Positions 50,043-58,728 of a DNA stretch of 64,000 nucleotides are shown here, piece by piece; the first letter of the stretch is position 1; every line of letters begins with the position of its first letter. Source of the DNA: Bacillota bacterium (lineage in GTDB: Bacteria; Bacillota; Clostridia; Peptostreptococcales; Anaerovoracaceae); assembly GCA_017941085.1 (NCBI GenBank), contig JAGAXF010000022.1:1-64000 (forward strand), written 5' to 3'. A program made the translations under genes and the position numbers. The notes under the pieces are model-generated. The model had not been told where the DNA came from, did not search any database, and was given only the letters and a program-made list of their open reading frames with translations.

Positions 50043-50738
50043 ATGGCAAACACAGAAAGTACCATTAGAAAGATGATGGATGTCCTTGGAGGAGACCCGG
50101 ACGAAGCCAAGGTTGCATTAAGTGAACTTGATAAGCTGGACGATTTACTAATGAGGTACGAGGCAGCCATTAGAGAGGTCAGGACAAAGCTGGAAATCCT
50201 AAATGACGAGCTTTCTCTTAAGGGCTATGAAAACCCCATTATCAATATTATTTCCAGAAGGAAAAAGACAGTAAACATTCTAGAAAAACTTAAAAGACAA
50301 GGGGACCCTATTTCCTTGGAGTCAATTCAGGAGAACTTGAATGACGTGGCAGGAATAAGGGTTATATGCTCCTTTATTGACGATATATACGATGTGGCTA
50401 ATATGCTGGTTTCCCAGGATGATGTTACTTTGATTGGTGTAAAGGACTATATCCAAAACCCCAAGCCCAACGGATACAGAAGCTACCATATGATAATCGA
50501 AGTGCCCATTTTCTTCTCCAATGAAAAGAGACCCATGAGGGTTGAGGTGCAGATAAGAACAGTTGCTATGGATTTCTGGGCCAGCCTTGAGCATCGTATG
50601 AAGTATAAGCAGGATATAGAAAATGCTGAAGAGGTTATTAAGGAGCTAAAGGACTGCGCTGATACAATTGCGGCAACGGATGCCAAGATGATTGAAATCA
50701 GGGATAAAATAACCAAAATCGACGATCAAAATAAATAA
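50043..50738 (+). CDS. relQ: small alarmone synthetase (RelQ/YjbM type)
   Basis: The 231-aa single-domain GTP pyrophosphokinase has no HD hydrolase, TGS or ACT domain. Motifs: NDVAGIRVICSFIDDIYDVA, then IQNPKPNGYRSYHMIIEVPI and EVQIRTVAMDFWASLEHRMK. It makes (p)ppGpp or pGpp in response to stress at the transcription level. ATG 50043 is preceded by GGAG; an upstream TTG is in frame. It is coupled with the lipase-like gene; the RqcH gene converges on it from the other side. Confidence 0.9.
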   Translation: MANTESTIRKMMDVLGGDPDEAKVALSELDKLDDLLMRYEAAIREVRTKLEILNDELSLKGYENPIINIISRRKKTVNILEKLKRQGDPISLESIQENLNDVAGIRVICSFIDDIYDVANMLVSQDDVTLIGVKDYIQNPKPNGYRSYHMIIEVPIFFSNEKRPMRVEVQIRTVAMDFWASLEHRMKYKQDIENAEEVIKELKDCADTIAATDAKMIEIRDKITKIDDQNK

Positions 50739-50752
50739 AAGATCAAAACACA

Positions 50753-52423
50753 TTAGGGCTTATGTGGTTCCACATAAACCGTATGGTTGTCTGTAAAAAT
50801 CACCATTCCCGGCTTTGCTCCTGAAGGCTTTTTAACATGTCTTACCCTTACGTAATCCACAGGGACTTGGCCTGAATCCCGACCCTTGCTATGCCAGGCG
50901 GCGATGGAAGCAGCAAAGTAAATATCCTCCGGCTCCGGATCATTTCCCTTGGTTCTGATTATAACGTGGGACCCGGGTATGTCCTTGGTATGAAGCCATA
51001 TATCGGTTTTTTCTGCTATCTTAAGAGTAAGCTCATCGTTTTCTTTATTGTTTCTCCCCACCAGAATTTCGTAGCCTGAGGGAGAGGTATATTTATATGG
51101 ATTGCTTTTAAACTTCTGAGGTTTCTCCTTGGATTTCTTTTTTCTCAGATATCCTGTTTCGATTAATTCTCTCTGAATTATATCCACTTCCTCTCCTTTG
51201 GTAATATTGGATAGGGAGGTCTGAACAGATTCCAGATATTCGATATCTTTTTTTGTTTCTTCTATCTGTATGGTTTTCTCTTTAATTGCGGTTTTTGCCT
51301 TGCCATATTTTTTGAAATAGTCCTGGGCATTTTTAGCCGGTGTTCTGCTGGGATCCAAGGGTATTTCAACCTGGCTTCCATCGTAATAGCTGGTTACTTT
51401 AGCCACAGGAGTTCCCGGTTTAACCAGGTGAAGATTGGCAGTTAAAAGCTCTCCATACAATCTGTAATTATCCGAATTCTTAGCCTCTGCCAAATCTTCG
51501 AAAAGTCTCTGGAGTTTTAGCTTATATTTTTCCAGCAAAGCAGAAAGGTTCCGTTCCAAGGCGTGGGATCTTTGCTTTAACCTACTGGTGGAATCTCTGT
51601 TTTCAAAAAAGTAGTTTATGGCAGGGCTCAGGCTTTCAAAGGATTCCTTTTGGCAAAGGTTTTCATACTGTATGAGATTAACAATGTGAAAATCCACAGG
51701 GGCCTTTGAGTCGCCTATGTAAACGTGAGCAGAAGATTCCGGACTTTGGTTCTGAACCAGATTGCGAATTTCCGTAAGGGCCTGCCAAGGATTATCTGAC
51801 TCCGCCAAAGAGTCTGCCACCTGTGGAGAAATCCCGCCAATGGCATTTAAGTAAGACCTGGAGTCCCTTGGTATTAAATCAAACTCAGCTTCAGTTATCT
51901 CATCGAAACCTTTCTTCTCCTGGGGAGGAGGAGAGGTGTACTGAATCCCCGGCAGAATTTGACGAACCTTACTTGTATCAAAAGAAACGTGCTTAATAGC
52001 ATCTATTACTTTTCCGGATTCTATATCCACAAGGATGATATTGCTGTGCTTACCCATTATTTCTACAACCAGTCTTTTTGACAAGGTGAAGCCCAGCTCG
52101 TTCATAGCCTCAAAGTCTATTTCTATTATTCGATCAAAACCCTTTTGACGAATATCAACTATTCTTCCTCCAAGGAGATGCTTCCTAAGGAGCATACAGA
52201 AGGGATAAGGAGAGGGAGGATTTGACGGGGAATCCTGGATAAGATGAATTCTAGGGTCAGAACTTCCGGCAGAGGCGAAAAGCTTGAGATTTCCGGCTTT
52301 TGTATGGACAGTAAAAATCAGCTGATCTTTTATGGGCTGGTGAATTCTGTCCACTTTGCCCAGAAGAAGAGCCTCTCTTAGTTCCTTAACTATTGACCTT
52401 GTAATTATTCCGTCAAATGCCAT
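50753..52423 (-). CDS. rqcH: Rqc2 homologue RqcH (NFACT, fibronectin-binding protein A-like)
   Basis: The 556-aa protein has the NFACT-N domain (MAFDGIITRSIVKELREALL, then GKVDRIHQPIKDQLIF), HhH and coiled-coil regions, and the NFACT-R domain (GRNNKENDELTLKIAEKTDI, then WLHTKDIPGSHVIIR). It adds Ala tails to stalled nascent chains on 50S subunits in ribosome quality control; older literature names it FbpA. It lies alone on the minus strand, divergent from yicC. Confidence 0.93.
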   Translation of the reverse strand: MAFDGIITRSIVKELREALLLGKVDRIHQPIKDQLIFTVHTKAGNLKLFASAGSSDPRIHLIQDSPSNPPSPYPFCMLLRKHLLGGRIVDIRQKGFDRIIEIDFEAMNELGFTLSKRLVVEIMGKHSNIILVDIESGKVIDAIKHVSFDTSKVRQILPGIQYTSPPPQEKKGFDEITEAEFDLIPRDSRSYLNAIGGISPQVADSLAESDNPWQALTEIRNLVQNQSPESSAHVYIGDSKAPVDFHIVNLIQYENLCQKESFESLSPAINYFFENRDSTSRLKQRSHALERNLSALLEKYKLKLQRLFEDLAEAKNSDNYRLYGELLTANLHLVKPGTPVAKVTSYYDGSQVEIPLDPSRTPAKNAQDYFKKYGKAKTAIKEKTIQIEETKKDIEYLESVQTSLSNITKGEEVDIIQRELIETGYLRKKKSKEKPQKFKSNPYKYTSPSGYEILVGRNNKENDELTLKIAEKTDIWLHTKDIPGSHVIIRTKGNDPEPEDIYFAASIAAWHSKGRDSGQVPVDYVRVRHVKKPSGAKPGMVIFTDNHTVYVEPHKP

Positions 52424-52551
52424 GGGATTATTTTAGAGGAGGCCCAATTCGTTGTCAAATAAGTGGCCTTTGTGCTACAATTATTCAGACGTCTTTGATG
52501 TATCGAGGATAGAGAATCGCTATGCAAACAAAGACCGGAAATGGAGGGAAT

Positions 52552-53442
52552 ATGATAAAGAGTATGACAGGCTTCGGAAGAGCCGAAGTATCCGACGGAA
52601 AAAGAAATATAGTCTGCGAGATTAAGTCTGTTAATCACAGATATTGCGACATCAATGTAAGAATGCCAAGAAGGTATTCCTTTGCGGAGGAAAAGGTAAA
52701 ACAGACCATTAAAGAGATTGTAAACCGTGGTAAATTGGACGTTTCCATAATGGTGGAAAACGTCACAGAAAACGACGTTAACATCAAATTGAACACCATG
52801 GTTGCCAAGCAGTATTACGACAGTTTGAGACAGCTTTCGGAAGCAGTTCCTGTGGACGGTGATAAGACTATTTCCCTGGAATATTTGGCATCTCTTCCTG
52901 ACGTGCTTAAGGTTGTTCCGGATGTGGAGGATGAGGAAGAAATCATCAAGGCCATTCTTGCTCCGGTAAAAGAAGCTGCGGGAAAGCTGGATGAAATGAG
53001 AATTCTGGAGGGAGAAAAACTGGCGGAAGACCTGCTGTCCAGGGGAGGAGAGATAAAGTCCCTGGTGGCGGAAATAGAAAGAGTCGCTCCAGAGGTACCA
53101 AGGTCCTATATGGAGAAACTGAGAAATAGAATTAAGGATTTAATCGATGGCAGCGTGGAGATTCCTGAGGATAAAATTGTTTTGGAGGCAGCCATCTTTG
53201 CTGATAAATCCAGCATAGCTGAGGAACTTACCAGACTCCATAGCCATATGGACCAAATGGAGTCTATTATAGGAGAAACCGGACAGCCTGACGGAAAAAG
53301 ATTGGACTTCCTGGTGCAGGAAATGAATCGTGAGGCCAATACCATAGGTTCCAAGGCCAACGACCTGGGAGTTACTGAGCTAATGTTAAAGATAAAGGCA
53401 GAGGTTGAGAAAATCAGAGAACAGGTCCAGAATGTGGAATAA
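52552..53442 (+). CDS. yicC: YicC-family endoribonuclease
   Basis: The 296-aa protein starts MIKSMTGFGRAEVSDGKRNI and has EIKSVNHRYCDINVRMPRRY at the N-terminus, with a C-terminal DUF1732 segment (HMDQMESIIGETGQPDGKRL, DFLVQEMNREANTIGSKAND). The family has been shown to act as an RNase on sRNAs. ATG 52552 follows GGAGGGAA; the earlier ATG at 52522 lacks one. In Bacillota yicC is usually followed by remA and gmk; here remA is missing and gmk has its own promoter. Confidence 0.93.
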   Translation: MIKSMTGFGRAEVSDGKRNIVCEIKSVNHRYCDINVRMPRRYSFAEEKVKQTIKEIVNRGKLDVSIMVENVTENDVNIKLNTMVAKQYYDSLRQLSEAVPVDGDKTISLEYLASLPDVLKVVPDVEDEEEIIKAILAPVKEAAGKLDEMRILEGEKLAEDLLSRGGEIKSLVAEIERVAPEVPRSYMEKLRNRIKDLIDGSVEIPEDKIVLEAAIFADKSSIAEELTRLHSHMDQMESIIGETGQPDGKRLDFLVQEMNREANTIGSKANDLGVTELMLKIKAEVEKIREQVQNVE

Positions 53443-53445
53443 ATA

Positions 53446-53474
53446 TTGAATACTTTGCTCATACGTGATATACT
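53446..53474 (+). promoter_or_regulatory. sigma-A promoter of gmk-rpoZ
   Basis: TTGAAT (53446-53451), 17-base spacer, TATACT (53469-53474), starting 4 bases after the yicC stop and about 60 before gmk. Confidence 0.6.
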
Positions 53475-53532
53475 TTTATGCTAGTATTTTTCGAAACGGC
53501 AGATGTGTTATTTTAGAAAGGAACAGCCTCTT

Positions 53533-54159
53533 TTGAAGAATTATGGGAATCGTCCCGGAGAATTGTTTATTGTTTCGGGGCCATCGGGTGTTGGAAAAGG
53601 CACCATATGCAAGGAAGTACTAAAAACCGAAAGTACTGTACAGTTATCTGTCTCTGCCACCACCAGGGAACCAAGAGAAGGCGAGGTTCATGGAGTAAAT
53701 TATTTCTTCTTAAGCAAGGAGGAATTTACAGAGCGTATAGAGAACAATGAGTTCCTGGAATATGCAGAAGTCTTTGGAAATTTCTATGGCACACCCATAA
53801 AGCCTGTGGAGGAAAAGCTGAATTCGGGCATCGACGTACTCTTGGAAATCGATGTGCAGGGAGCAATTCGGGTAAAGAAAAACTATCCTGAAGGAATATT
53901 CATCTTTGTTTTACCGCCCACCCTTGCGGAGCTGAGAAGGAGGCTTACAAATCGAGGCACAGATAGTCCGGAGGTAATTGAAGAGAGACTGTCAAAGGCC
54001 ATGGGCGAAATCAAGCAGATGTTTGAATATGACTACTTTGTTGTAAATGATGATTTGGAAGAAGCGGTTGCAACCACAAAGGCCATAATTTTGGCAGAGC
54101 ATCACAGAGTTAAGGATCACGGTTTGGAACTGTTAAGAATACTCGAGGAGGAAGAATAA
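53533..54159 (+). CDS. gmk: guanylate kinase
   Basis: The 208-aa kinase (from TTG 53533, with AAAGGA ten bases upstream; ATG 53503 is an alternative without a site) shows P-loop GPSGVGKGT, the GMP-binding SATTREPREGEVHGVNYFFL and the lid R-rich segment LAELRRRLTNRGTDSPEVIE. It makes GDP from GMP and ATP. The rpoZ gene follows after 2 bases, as in many Bacillota. Confidence 0.96.
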   Translation: MKNYGNRPGELFIVSGPSGVGKGTICKEVLKTESTVQLSVSATTREPREGEVHGVNYFFLSKEEFTERIENNEFLEYAEVFGNFYGTPIKPVEEKLNSGIDVLLEIDVQGAIRVKKNYPEGIFIFVLPPTLAELRRRLTNRGTDSPEVIEERLSKAMGEIKQMFEYDYFVVNDDLEEAVATTKAIILAEHHRVKDHGLELLRILEEEE

Positions 54160-54161
54160 GA

Positions 54162-54359
54162 ATGCTATATCCATCCATTAATGAAATTAGAAAAAAAGTT
54201 GACAGCAAATATACATTGGTAATTATGGCTGCCAAAAGGGCCAGAGACATAGTGGACGGTCAGCCGATTTTGACGGATGACTGCGACAATGATAAGCCGG
54301 TTTCAGTGGCTGCTTATGAAATTAATGAGGACTATGTTACATATAAGAGGGAAGATTAA
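54162..54359 (+). CDS. rpoZ: RNA polymerase omega subunit
   Basis: The 65-aa protein has the omega signature YPSINEIRKKVDSKYTLVIM followed by AAKRARDI. GGAGGAAG lies in the gmk end before the ATG. It supports core polymerase assembly. It is shorter than the Escherichia coli subunit but in the normal range for Gram-positives. Confidence 0.92.
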   Translation: MLYPSINEIRKKVDSKYTLVIMAAKRARDIVDGQPILTDDCDNDKPVSVAAYEINEDYVTYKRED

Positions 54360-54422
54360 GGTTTTAGAGGGGTAAAAAAGCCTAAAACCTATGAAAAATC
54401 AATTATTTCCTCAAAAAAATAC

Positions 54423-54451
54423 TTGAATTTAACGGTAATATATCATATAAT
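54423..54451 (+). promoter_or_regulatory. sigma-A promoter of rpsB-tsf
   Basis: TTGAAT (54423-54428), 17-base spacer, and a perfect TATAAT (54446-54451). Transcription would start near 54458, leaving a leader of about 150 bases. Confidence 0.75.
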
Positions 54452-54456
54452 CAATG

Positions 54457-54605
54457 TCGGCTCGTTTATCGAGTCGATATTTAATTTTATTTTGCACACC
54501 CGGAGTGCAATGCCAATGGTGCTTGATTTTCTAACTTTGATAGAGGTTGGGAATCCGGTTCGGCAAATGCCTATCTCCGAGTGGAAGTAGAACCAGGAGG
54601 AAAAT
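54457..54605 (+). promoter_or_regulatory. structured rpsB mRNA leader
   Basis: The leader folds into at least two hairpins: an 8-bp stem 54457-54464 with 54470-54477 (loop TTTAT), and TTGCAC (54492-54497) with GTGCAA (54505-54510). A further GGTGC at 54518-54522 could compete for the CACACC strand. Ribosomal protein S2 commonly represses its own operon through the leader; that function here is inferred from position only. Confidence 0.4.
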
Positions 54606-55418
54606 ATGTCAGTAATTTCAATGAAACAACTGCTTGAAGCAGGCGTCCACTTTGGACATCAAACAAGAAGATGGAACCCCAAGATGGCTCCATATATCTT
54701 CACACAGAGAAACAGCATCCACATTATAGACCTTCAACAGACAGTAGGTAAGGTGGATGACGCTTACAACTTCATCAAGAGTGTTGCAGAATCCGGCAAG
54801 CCTATTCTCTTTGTAGGAACAAAGAAGCAGGCACAGAATGCTGTACGTGACGAAGCTCTTAGATGCGGAGAGTATTACGTAAGCGAAAGATGGCTGGGCG
54901 GAATGCTTACAAACTACAAGACAATCAGCCAGAGAATCAAGAGACTTAACGATATCGACAGAATGGAAGAGGACGGAACTTTTGATAAGCTTTCCAAGAA
55001 GGAAGTTATTAAGCTCCGTGCAGAGAGAGATAAACTGGAAAAGAACCTTGGCGGAATCAGAGAGATGAAGGGTATGCCGGGGGCAATGTTTATTGTAGAT
55101 CCTCGCAAGGAAAGAATCGCCGTTAAGGAAGCTAGAACCCTTGGTATTCCTGTTGTAGGTATTGTAGATACAAACTGCGATCCTGATGATGTTGATTTCA
55201 TCATCCCCGGAAACGACGATGCTATCAGAGCAGTTAAGCTTATAGCCAGCAAGATGGCAGATGCAGTTATCGAAGGTCACCAGGGCGAAAGCTTTGATGA
55301 AGGTCCGGATCAGGATGCTCTGGAAGCAGAAGTAGCTGAGGAAGCCCGTGAGGCAGAAGAAGCTGCAGAGGAAGCAGAAAAGGATATTGAAGAAGTAGTA
55401 GCCGAAACAGAAGAATAG
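54606..55418 (+). CDS. rpsB: 30S ribosomal protein S2
   Basis: The 270-aa protein has the S2 start [20 protein letters not shown], then NPKMAPYIF, and [20 protein letters not shown]. The final 40 residues are an acidic Glu/Ala tail, like that of S16 in this genome. ACCAGGAGGAAAAT precedes the ATG. It shares a transcript with tsf downstream. Confidence 0.97.
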   Translation: MSVISMKQLLEAGVHFGHQTRRWNPKMAPYIFTQRNSIHIIDLQQTVGKVDDAYNFIKSVAESGKPILFVGTKKQAQNAVRDEALRCGEYYVSERWLGGMLTNYKTISQRIKRLNDIDRMEEDGTFDKLSKKEVIKLRAERDKLEKNLGGIREMKGMPGAMFIVDPRKERIAVKEARTLGIPVVGIVDTNCDPDDVDFIIPGNDDAIRAVKLIASKMADAVIEGHQGESFDEGPDQDALEAEVAEEAREAEEAAEEAEKDIEEVVAETEE

Positions 55419-55440
55419 TTTTGGATAAATAAGACGTAAC

Positions 55441-55463
55441 GCGATGAGCAATCTGCTCATCGC
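55441..55463 (+). terminator. hairpin between rpsB and tsf
   Basis: GCGATGAGCA (55441-55450) and TGCTCATCGC (55454-55463) form a perfect 10-bp stem with a 3-base loop. No T-tract follows, so it is more likely a processing or stability element than a full terminator. Confidence 0.5.
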
Positions 55464-55518
55464 TTATCTATGTAAATCTCAAGGATGCAGATGATATCTG
55501 CGAATAGGAGGAATAGAA

Positions 55519-56439
55519 ATGGCAGTAACCGCTCAAATGGTAAAGGAATTGCGTGAAGCAACAGGCGCAGGCATGATGGATTGTAAAAAGGCTCTTATGG
55601 AAACAGACGGCGATATGGATAAAGCCGTTGACTATCTAAGAGAGCAGGGAATAATGAAGCAGCAGAAGAAGGCTGGAAGAATTGCGGCAGAAGGTCTTGT
55701 AAGACTTGGTTTTGGCGAAGGAAACAAGCAGGCTGCAGTAATCGAAGTAAACTCTGAAACTGACTTTGTTGCGAAGAATCCTGAATTCGTAGAATTCGTA
55801 GAGGTTCTTGCTGACAAGGCTCTCAACGAAAACGCTGGAAGCGTTGAAGATTTCATGGCTCTTTCCTATGATGCAGGTACAGTAGCTGAGGCTCTTACTG
55901 AAAAGGTAGCAAAGATTGGTGAAAACCTTAACATCAGAAGATTTGAAAAATGTGGAACTCCCGGAGTTGTTTACACAGGATACATTCACGGTGGTGGAAG
56001 AATCGGTGTTATTGTAGGTATCGAGACTGAAGCAACTGCAGAAGAAATTGAAACCGTAGGTAAGGACGTGGCAATGCAGGTTGCATCCATGAGACCTCAG
56101 TTCCTTGATGAGACTCAGGTTGATCCGTCCTGGCTGGAATCCGAAAAGGAAATTGCAAAGCAGCAGCTCCTTAACGAAGGCAAGAAGGAAGAGCTTTTGG
56201 ACAAGATTATCCCCGGCAAAATTAAGGCTCTGCTCAAGGAAGTTTGCTTGGTAGACCAGAAGTTTGTTAAGAACGGTGACATTACTGTTGGTCAGTACGT
56301 TGAAGAAGAATCCAAGAAACTTGGCAAGGCTATGAAGATAGTTGAAATGATTCGCTATGAAGTTGGGGAAGGCATCGAGAAGAAGGAAGAAGACTTTGCT
56401 GCAGAAGTAGCTGCTCAGCAGGCCGCAGCTCAGAAGTAA
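55519..56439 (+). CDS. tsf: elongation factor Ts
   Basis: The 306-aa nucleotide-exchange factor for EF-Tu shows VKELREATGAGMMDCKKALM at the start, the SETDFVAKN core motif and GGRIGVIVGIE. AATAGGAGGAATAG precedes the ATG. In most Bacillota pyrH and frr follow; here transcription ends at a strong terminator and the convergent kinase gene comes next. Confidence 0.97.
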   Translation: MAVTAQMVKELREATGAGMMDCKKALMETDGDMDKAVDYLREQGIMKQQKKAGRIAAEGLVRLGFGEGNKQAAVIEVNSETDFVAKNPEFVEFVEVLADKALNENAGSVEDFMALSYDAGTVAEALTEKVAKIGENLNIRRFEKCGTPGVVYTGYIHGGGRIGVIVGIETEATAEEIETVGKDVAMQVASMRPQFLDETQVDPSWLESEKEIAKQQLLNEGKKEELLDKIIPGKIKALLKEVCLVDQKFVKNGDITVGQYVEEESKKLGKAMKIVEMIRYEVGEGIEKKEEDFAAEVAAQQAAAQK

Positions 56440-56510
56440 TTCTTCACAGAGATTTGCCTGAGGACTAATAGTATTGTCCCTCAGTGGGGCGCTATGACAG
56501 ACGCGTAAAT

Positions 56511-56557
56511 AGCCGCTATACATGTTGACAAATCAATGTGTATAGCGGCTTTGTTTT
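56511..56557 (+). terminator. strong terminator of rpsB-tsf
   Basis: AGCCGCTATACA (56511-56522) pairs exactly with TGTATAGCGGCT (56539-56550), 12 bp, then TTGTTTT. It lies between convergent tsf and kinase genes. Confidence 0.88.
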
Positions 56558-56564
56558 AGGCTGA

Positions 56565-57623
56565 CTATGCAAGTCCGGTGAAGGTTTGGATAATCTGATA
56601 AAGAACTAGTAGTATTATATATATTACAATAAAATACAGGGCTAGCCCCGTGACTTTAATGGGCAGTTTATCACTACGTGTAAGGGGCAGGGACTGATGA
56701 ATTCCGCGATAGTTGGCAAAGAAGAAAGTGGTTACAAAAACAAACAGCACCACGATTATATCGCCGAACCATTCCTTGGGGTCATGCCCTGACATAGATG
56801 AGTATAAAGCAAATAACCAAAAGGCATAATACAGTCCGGAAACTATCATTTTCCATGGAGTGTGAGTTCTAAATCCCGGAGGTAATAAAGACTCTCTATG
56901 TATCTGCTTAATAGACTTTGATAGCAAAGGATTATCTGAAGCCTTTTCCAGGGATTCCAAAAGATCATTTGCGTCCAGATATCTATTTTCGGGATCTAGC
57001 TTTAGGCATTTTTTTATTATTTCTGAAAGAGGTCCGACGTAGTTTTCCGGAGCAGCCTTTTCTCCTGTAAACATTTCCTCTGCGGTCCTTCCAAGAGCGA
57101 AGATATCAGTACGAGGATCTGACGCCTTAAAACCATATTGCTCCGGTGCAGCATAACCTGTGGTTCCAATTAAAACCGTATCCATATCTTTTGCGTTGGT
57201 ATATTTAGTAGCGGCATTGAAATCTAGCAGATATACAGTGCCCTGACCGGTGATAAGTATATTGGATGGCTTTATATCTCTATGTACTATAGGAGGATTA
57301 TTCTTGTGGAGGGGAAGAAGAATTCTGCAAATATCTTTTAGATATCCAAGGGCAGTTTCATATTCCAAAGGACCCCGCTCCTCTATTATGCTTTGTAGGG
57401 TACGACCATTTACATACTCCTCAACTACAATCAACCCATTCTCTGATTCTTCGCAGCTAACTATGCGAGGAATACCGTTGGGTTTTTCTCTCATTAGGTA
57501 GTCATATACTGACCGATCAAAGACAGATATTTCTTTTCTTACAAAGAGTTCTCCGCCTTCTTTCTCACGTATAAGACTGACCGTACCTTGTGAATTTAAA
57601 CTATACAGTTCAATATATTCCAT
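56565..57623 (-). CDS. membrane Ser/Thr protein kinase
   Basis: The 352-aa protein starts at ATG 57623 (GAAGGAAC upstream); an earlier in-frame start at 57668 lacks support. The kinase domain (residues about 10-255) has VRKEI for the ATP-binding Lys, the catalytic loop IVHRDIKPSNILI, LLDFNAA in place of DFG, and GYAAPEQYG. The glycine-rich loop is poorly conserved. The tail has three transmembrane helices (about residues 275-350) instead of the PASTA repeats of PrkC/StkP. It is divergent from the XRE-type gene at 57707. Substrates are unknown; the neighbouring regulators are the obvious candidates. Confidence 0.9.
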   Translation of the reverse strand: MEYIELYSLNSQGTVSLIREKEGGELFVRKEISVFDRSVYDYLMREKPNGIPRIVSCEESENGLIVVEEYVNGRTLQSIIEERGPLEYETALGYLKDICRILLPLHKNNPPIVHRDIKPSNILITGQGTVYLLDFNAATKYTNAKDMDTVLIGTTGYAAPEQYGFKASDPRTDIFALGRTAEEMFTGEKAAPENYVGPLSEIIKKCLKLDPENRYLDANDLLESLEKASDNPLLSKSIKQIHRESLLPPGFRTHTPWKMIVSGLYYAFWLFALYSSMSGHDPKEWFGDIIVVLFVFVTTFFFANYRGIHQSLPLTRSDKLPIKVTGLALYFIVIYIILLVLYQIIQTFTGLA

Positions 57624-57658
57624 TTTGCGTTCCTTCTTGTTGAAACAAAACCTAATAT

Positions 57659-57687
57659 AGTATAACATTTAATCATAGTAATGGTAA
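57659..57687 (-). promoter_or_regulatory. candidate promoter of the kinase gene
   Basis: On the reverse strand TTACCA (57687-57682), 17-base spacer, TATACT (57664-57659), about 35 bases before the kinase start. The forward strand of the same 83-base gap must hold the promoter of the first XRE gene. Confidence 0.5.
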
Positions 57688-57706
57688 TTGTGAAATAGGT
57701 ATTAGT

Positions 57707-58144
57707 ATGAAGGATGAAACTACAAACAGACTGGCGGGAATACTGAAAGAGGTAGAAAGCAAAGAGGCTGCCTTGGAGTTTTCAAAGAACCATAGCATGG
57801 ACTATGGCAAACTTCATAATTATATAAACGACTATATTGTGAAGTCCGGTATTGATATCGGGGTGATGATAGAAAAGAGCGGCATCTCAACCAATTATGT
57901 ATATAACATTTTGAATGGCCGTACGAAAAAGCCGGGAAGAGACAAGGTTTTAGCTTTGTGTATAGGTGTGGGAATGAACCTTGATGAGATCAACAGGGGG
58001 CTACAGATTGCAGGACATAATAGGCTATACCCCAAAAATCCACGCGACATTTATATTTCATACTGCATAAACAAAGGACTGAAGGATGTAACTTTGATTA
58101 ATCTGGAACTAGAGGAGCAGGGGCTAGGATTGATTGAAGTGTAA
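57707..58144 (+). CDS. XRE-type regulator, first of two paralogues
   Basis: The 145-aa protein has a central helix-turn-helix (GVMIEKSGISTNYVYNILNG, then RTKKPGRDKVLALCIGVGMN), a 40-residue N-terminal helical part and a C-terminal tail ending INLELEEQGLGLIEV. The tail and the GRDKVLA core are shared with the protein at 58294. It was probably recruited to regulate the module, and could be a kinase substrate. A weak AGG site precedes the ATG. A terminator follows directly. Confidence 0.82.
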   Translation: MKDETTNRLAGILKEVESKEAALEFSKNHSMDYGKLHNYINDYIVKSGIDIGVMIEKSGISTNYVYNILNGRTKKPGRDKVLALCIGVGMNLDEINRGLQIAGHNRLYPKNPRDIYISYCINKGLKDVTLINLELEEQGLGLIEV

Positions 58145-58180
58145 TAGTACTTTTGTATCTTAAGAAACCAACGTTAAGAG

Positions 58181-58206
58181 GCGAACCTAAGGGTTCGTTT
58201 TTTTAT
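58181..58206 (+). terminator. rho-independent terminator
   Basis: CGAACC (58182-58187) and GGTTCG (58192-58197), loop TAAG, followed by seven T residues. It separates the two XRE genes into different transcripts. Confidence 0.8.
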
Positions 58207-58230
58207 TTCGAAATCTTTGCTTTTCTTTGA

Positions 58231-58250
58231 TTCGTGCCGACAGCACAACA
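58231..58250 (+). promoter_or_regulatory. palindromic element A upstream of the second XRE gene
   Basis: TTCGTGCCGACAGCACAACA. It matches element B (58729-58748) at 17 of 20 positions and has the inverted core GTGC..GCAC. It starts 63 bases before the ATG at 58294, where a -35 region would lie. Confidence 0.6.
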
Positions 58251-58293
58251 AAACCATGCTGCTCAAGATTAACATCTAACTGGAGGTAGGAAT

Positions 58294-58722
58294 ATGACTA
58301 ACCAGATAGAAGGAATAAAAATGGATGAATTAAAGGAGCCGGCGGAAGTTGATAGGTTTGTAAAAACCTGGTGCGTAGATGAAATACCATTTCATGTAGC
58401 CATGAATGAAAAAATGATTGAGAACAAAGTCAGCCTTTCGGCGCTAATGGATAAAAGTCGCGTAAATAAAAACTATGGCTATAACTTGATAAATGGAAGA
58501 AGAACCAATCCAGGAAGAGATAAGGTTTTGGCAATGTGTATAGCCGCACAACTTTCCTATGAGGAGACCCAAGAAATGCTTATGCGTGCCAAGGTGGGTG
58601 GCCTCTACTACAGATGTGAGAGAGACGTGCGAATAGTAGCCTCGTTAAATAATAAAGTTGGAGATGTATTGGCAGTAAACATTGAACTAGAAGAAAACGG
58701 ACTGCAACCCTTGGATGTATAA
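58294..58722 (+). CDS. XRE-type regulator, second paralogue
   Basis: The 142-aa protein has the same layout as that at 57707: helix-turn-helix LSALMDKSRVNKNYGYNLIN, then GRRTNPGRDKVLAMCIAAQL, and a tail ending VNIELEENGLQPLDV. GGAGGTAGG precedes the ATG. It carries palindrome element A in its own upstream region and element B stands 7 bases after its stop, before the Ltp gene, so it may control itself and the Ltp gene. Confidence 0.82.
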   Translation: MTNQIEGIKMDELKEPAEVDRFVKTWCVDEIPFHVAMNEKMIENKVSLSALMDKSRVNKNYGYNLINGRRTNPGRDKVLAMCIAAQLSYEETQEMLMRAKVGGLYYRCERDVRIVASLNNKVGDVLAVNIELEENGLQPLDV

Positions 58723-58728
58723 ATTATT

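Noticed and set aside
54618..55460. 280-residue minus-strand frame across rpsB
   Set aside because: Antisense of a highly conserved ribosomal gene with skewed codon use; no ribosome binding site.
55636..56523. 295-residue minus-strand frame across tsf
   Set aside because: Antisense shadow of tsf; no start signals, and it would include the terminator hairpin.
56565..57623. PrkC/StkP-type wall-sensing kinase
   Set aside because: There are no PASTA repeats; the protein ends in three membrane helices with almost no outside part.
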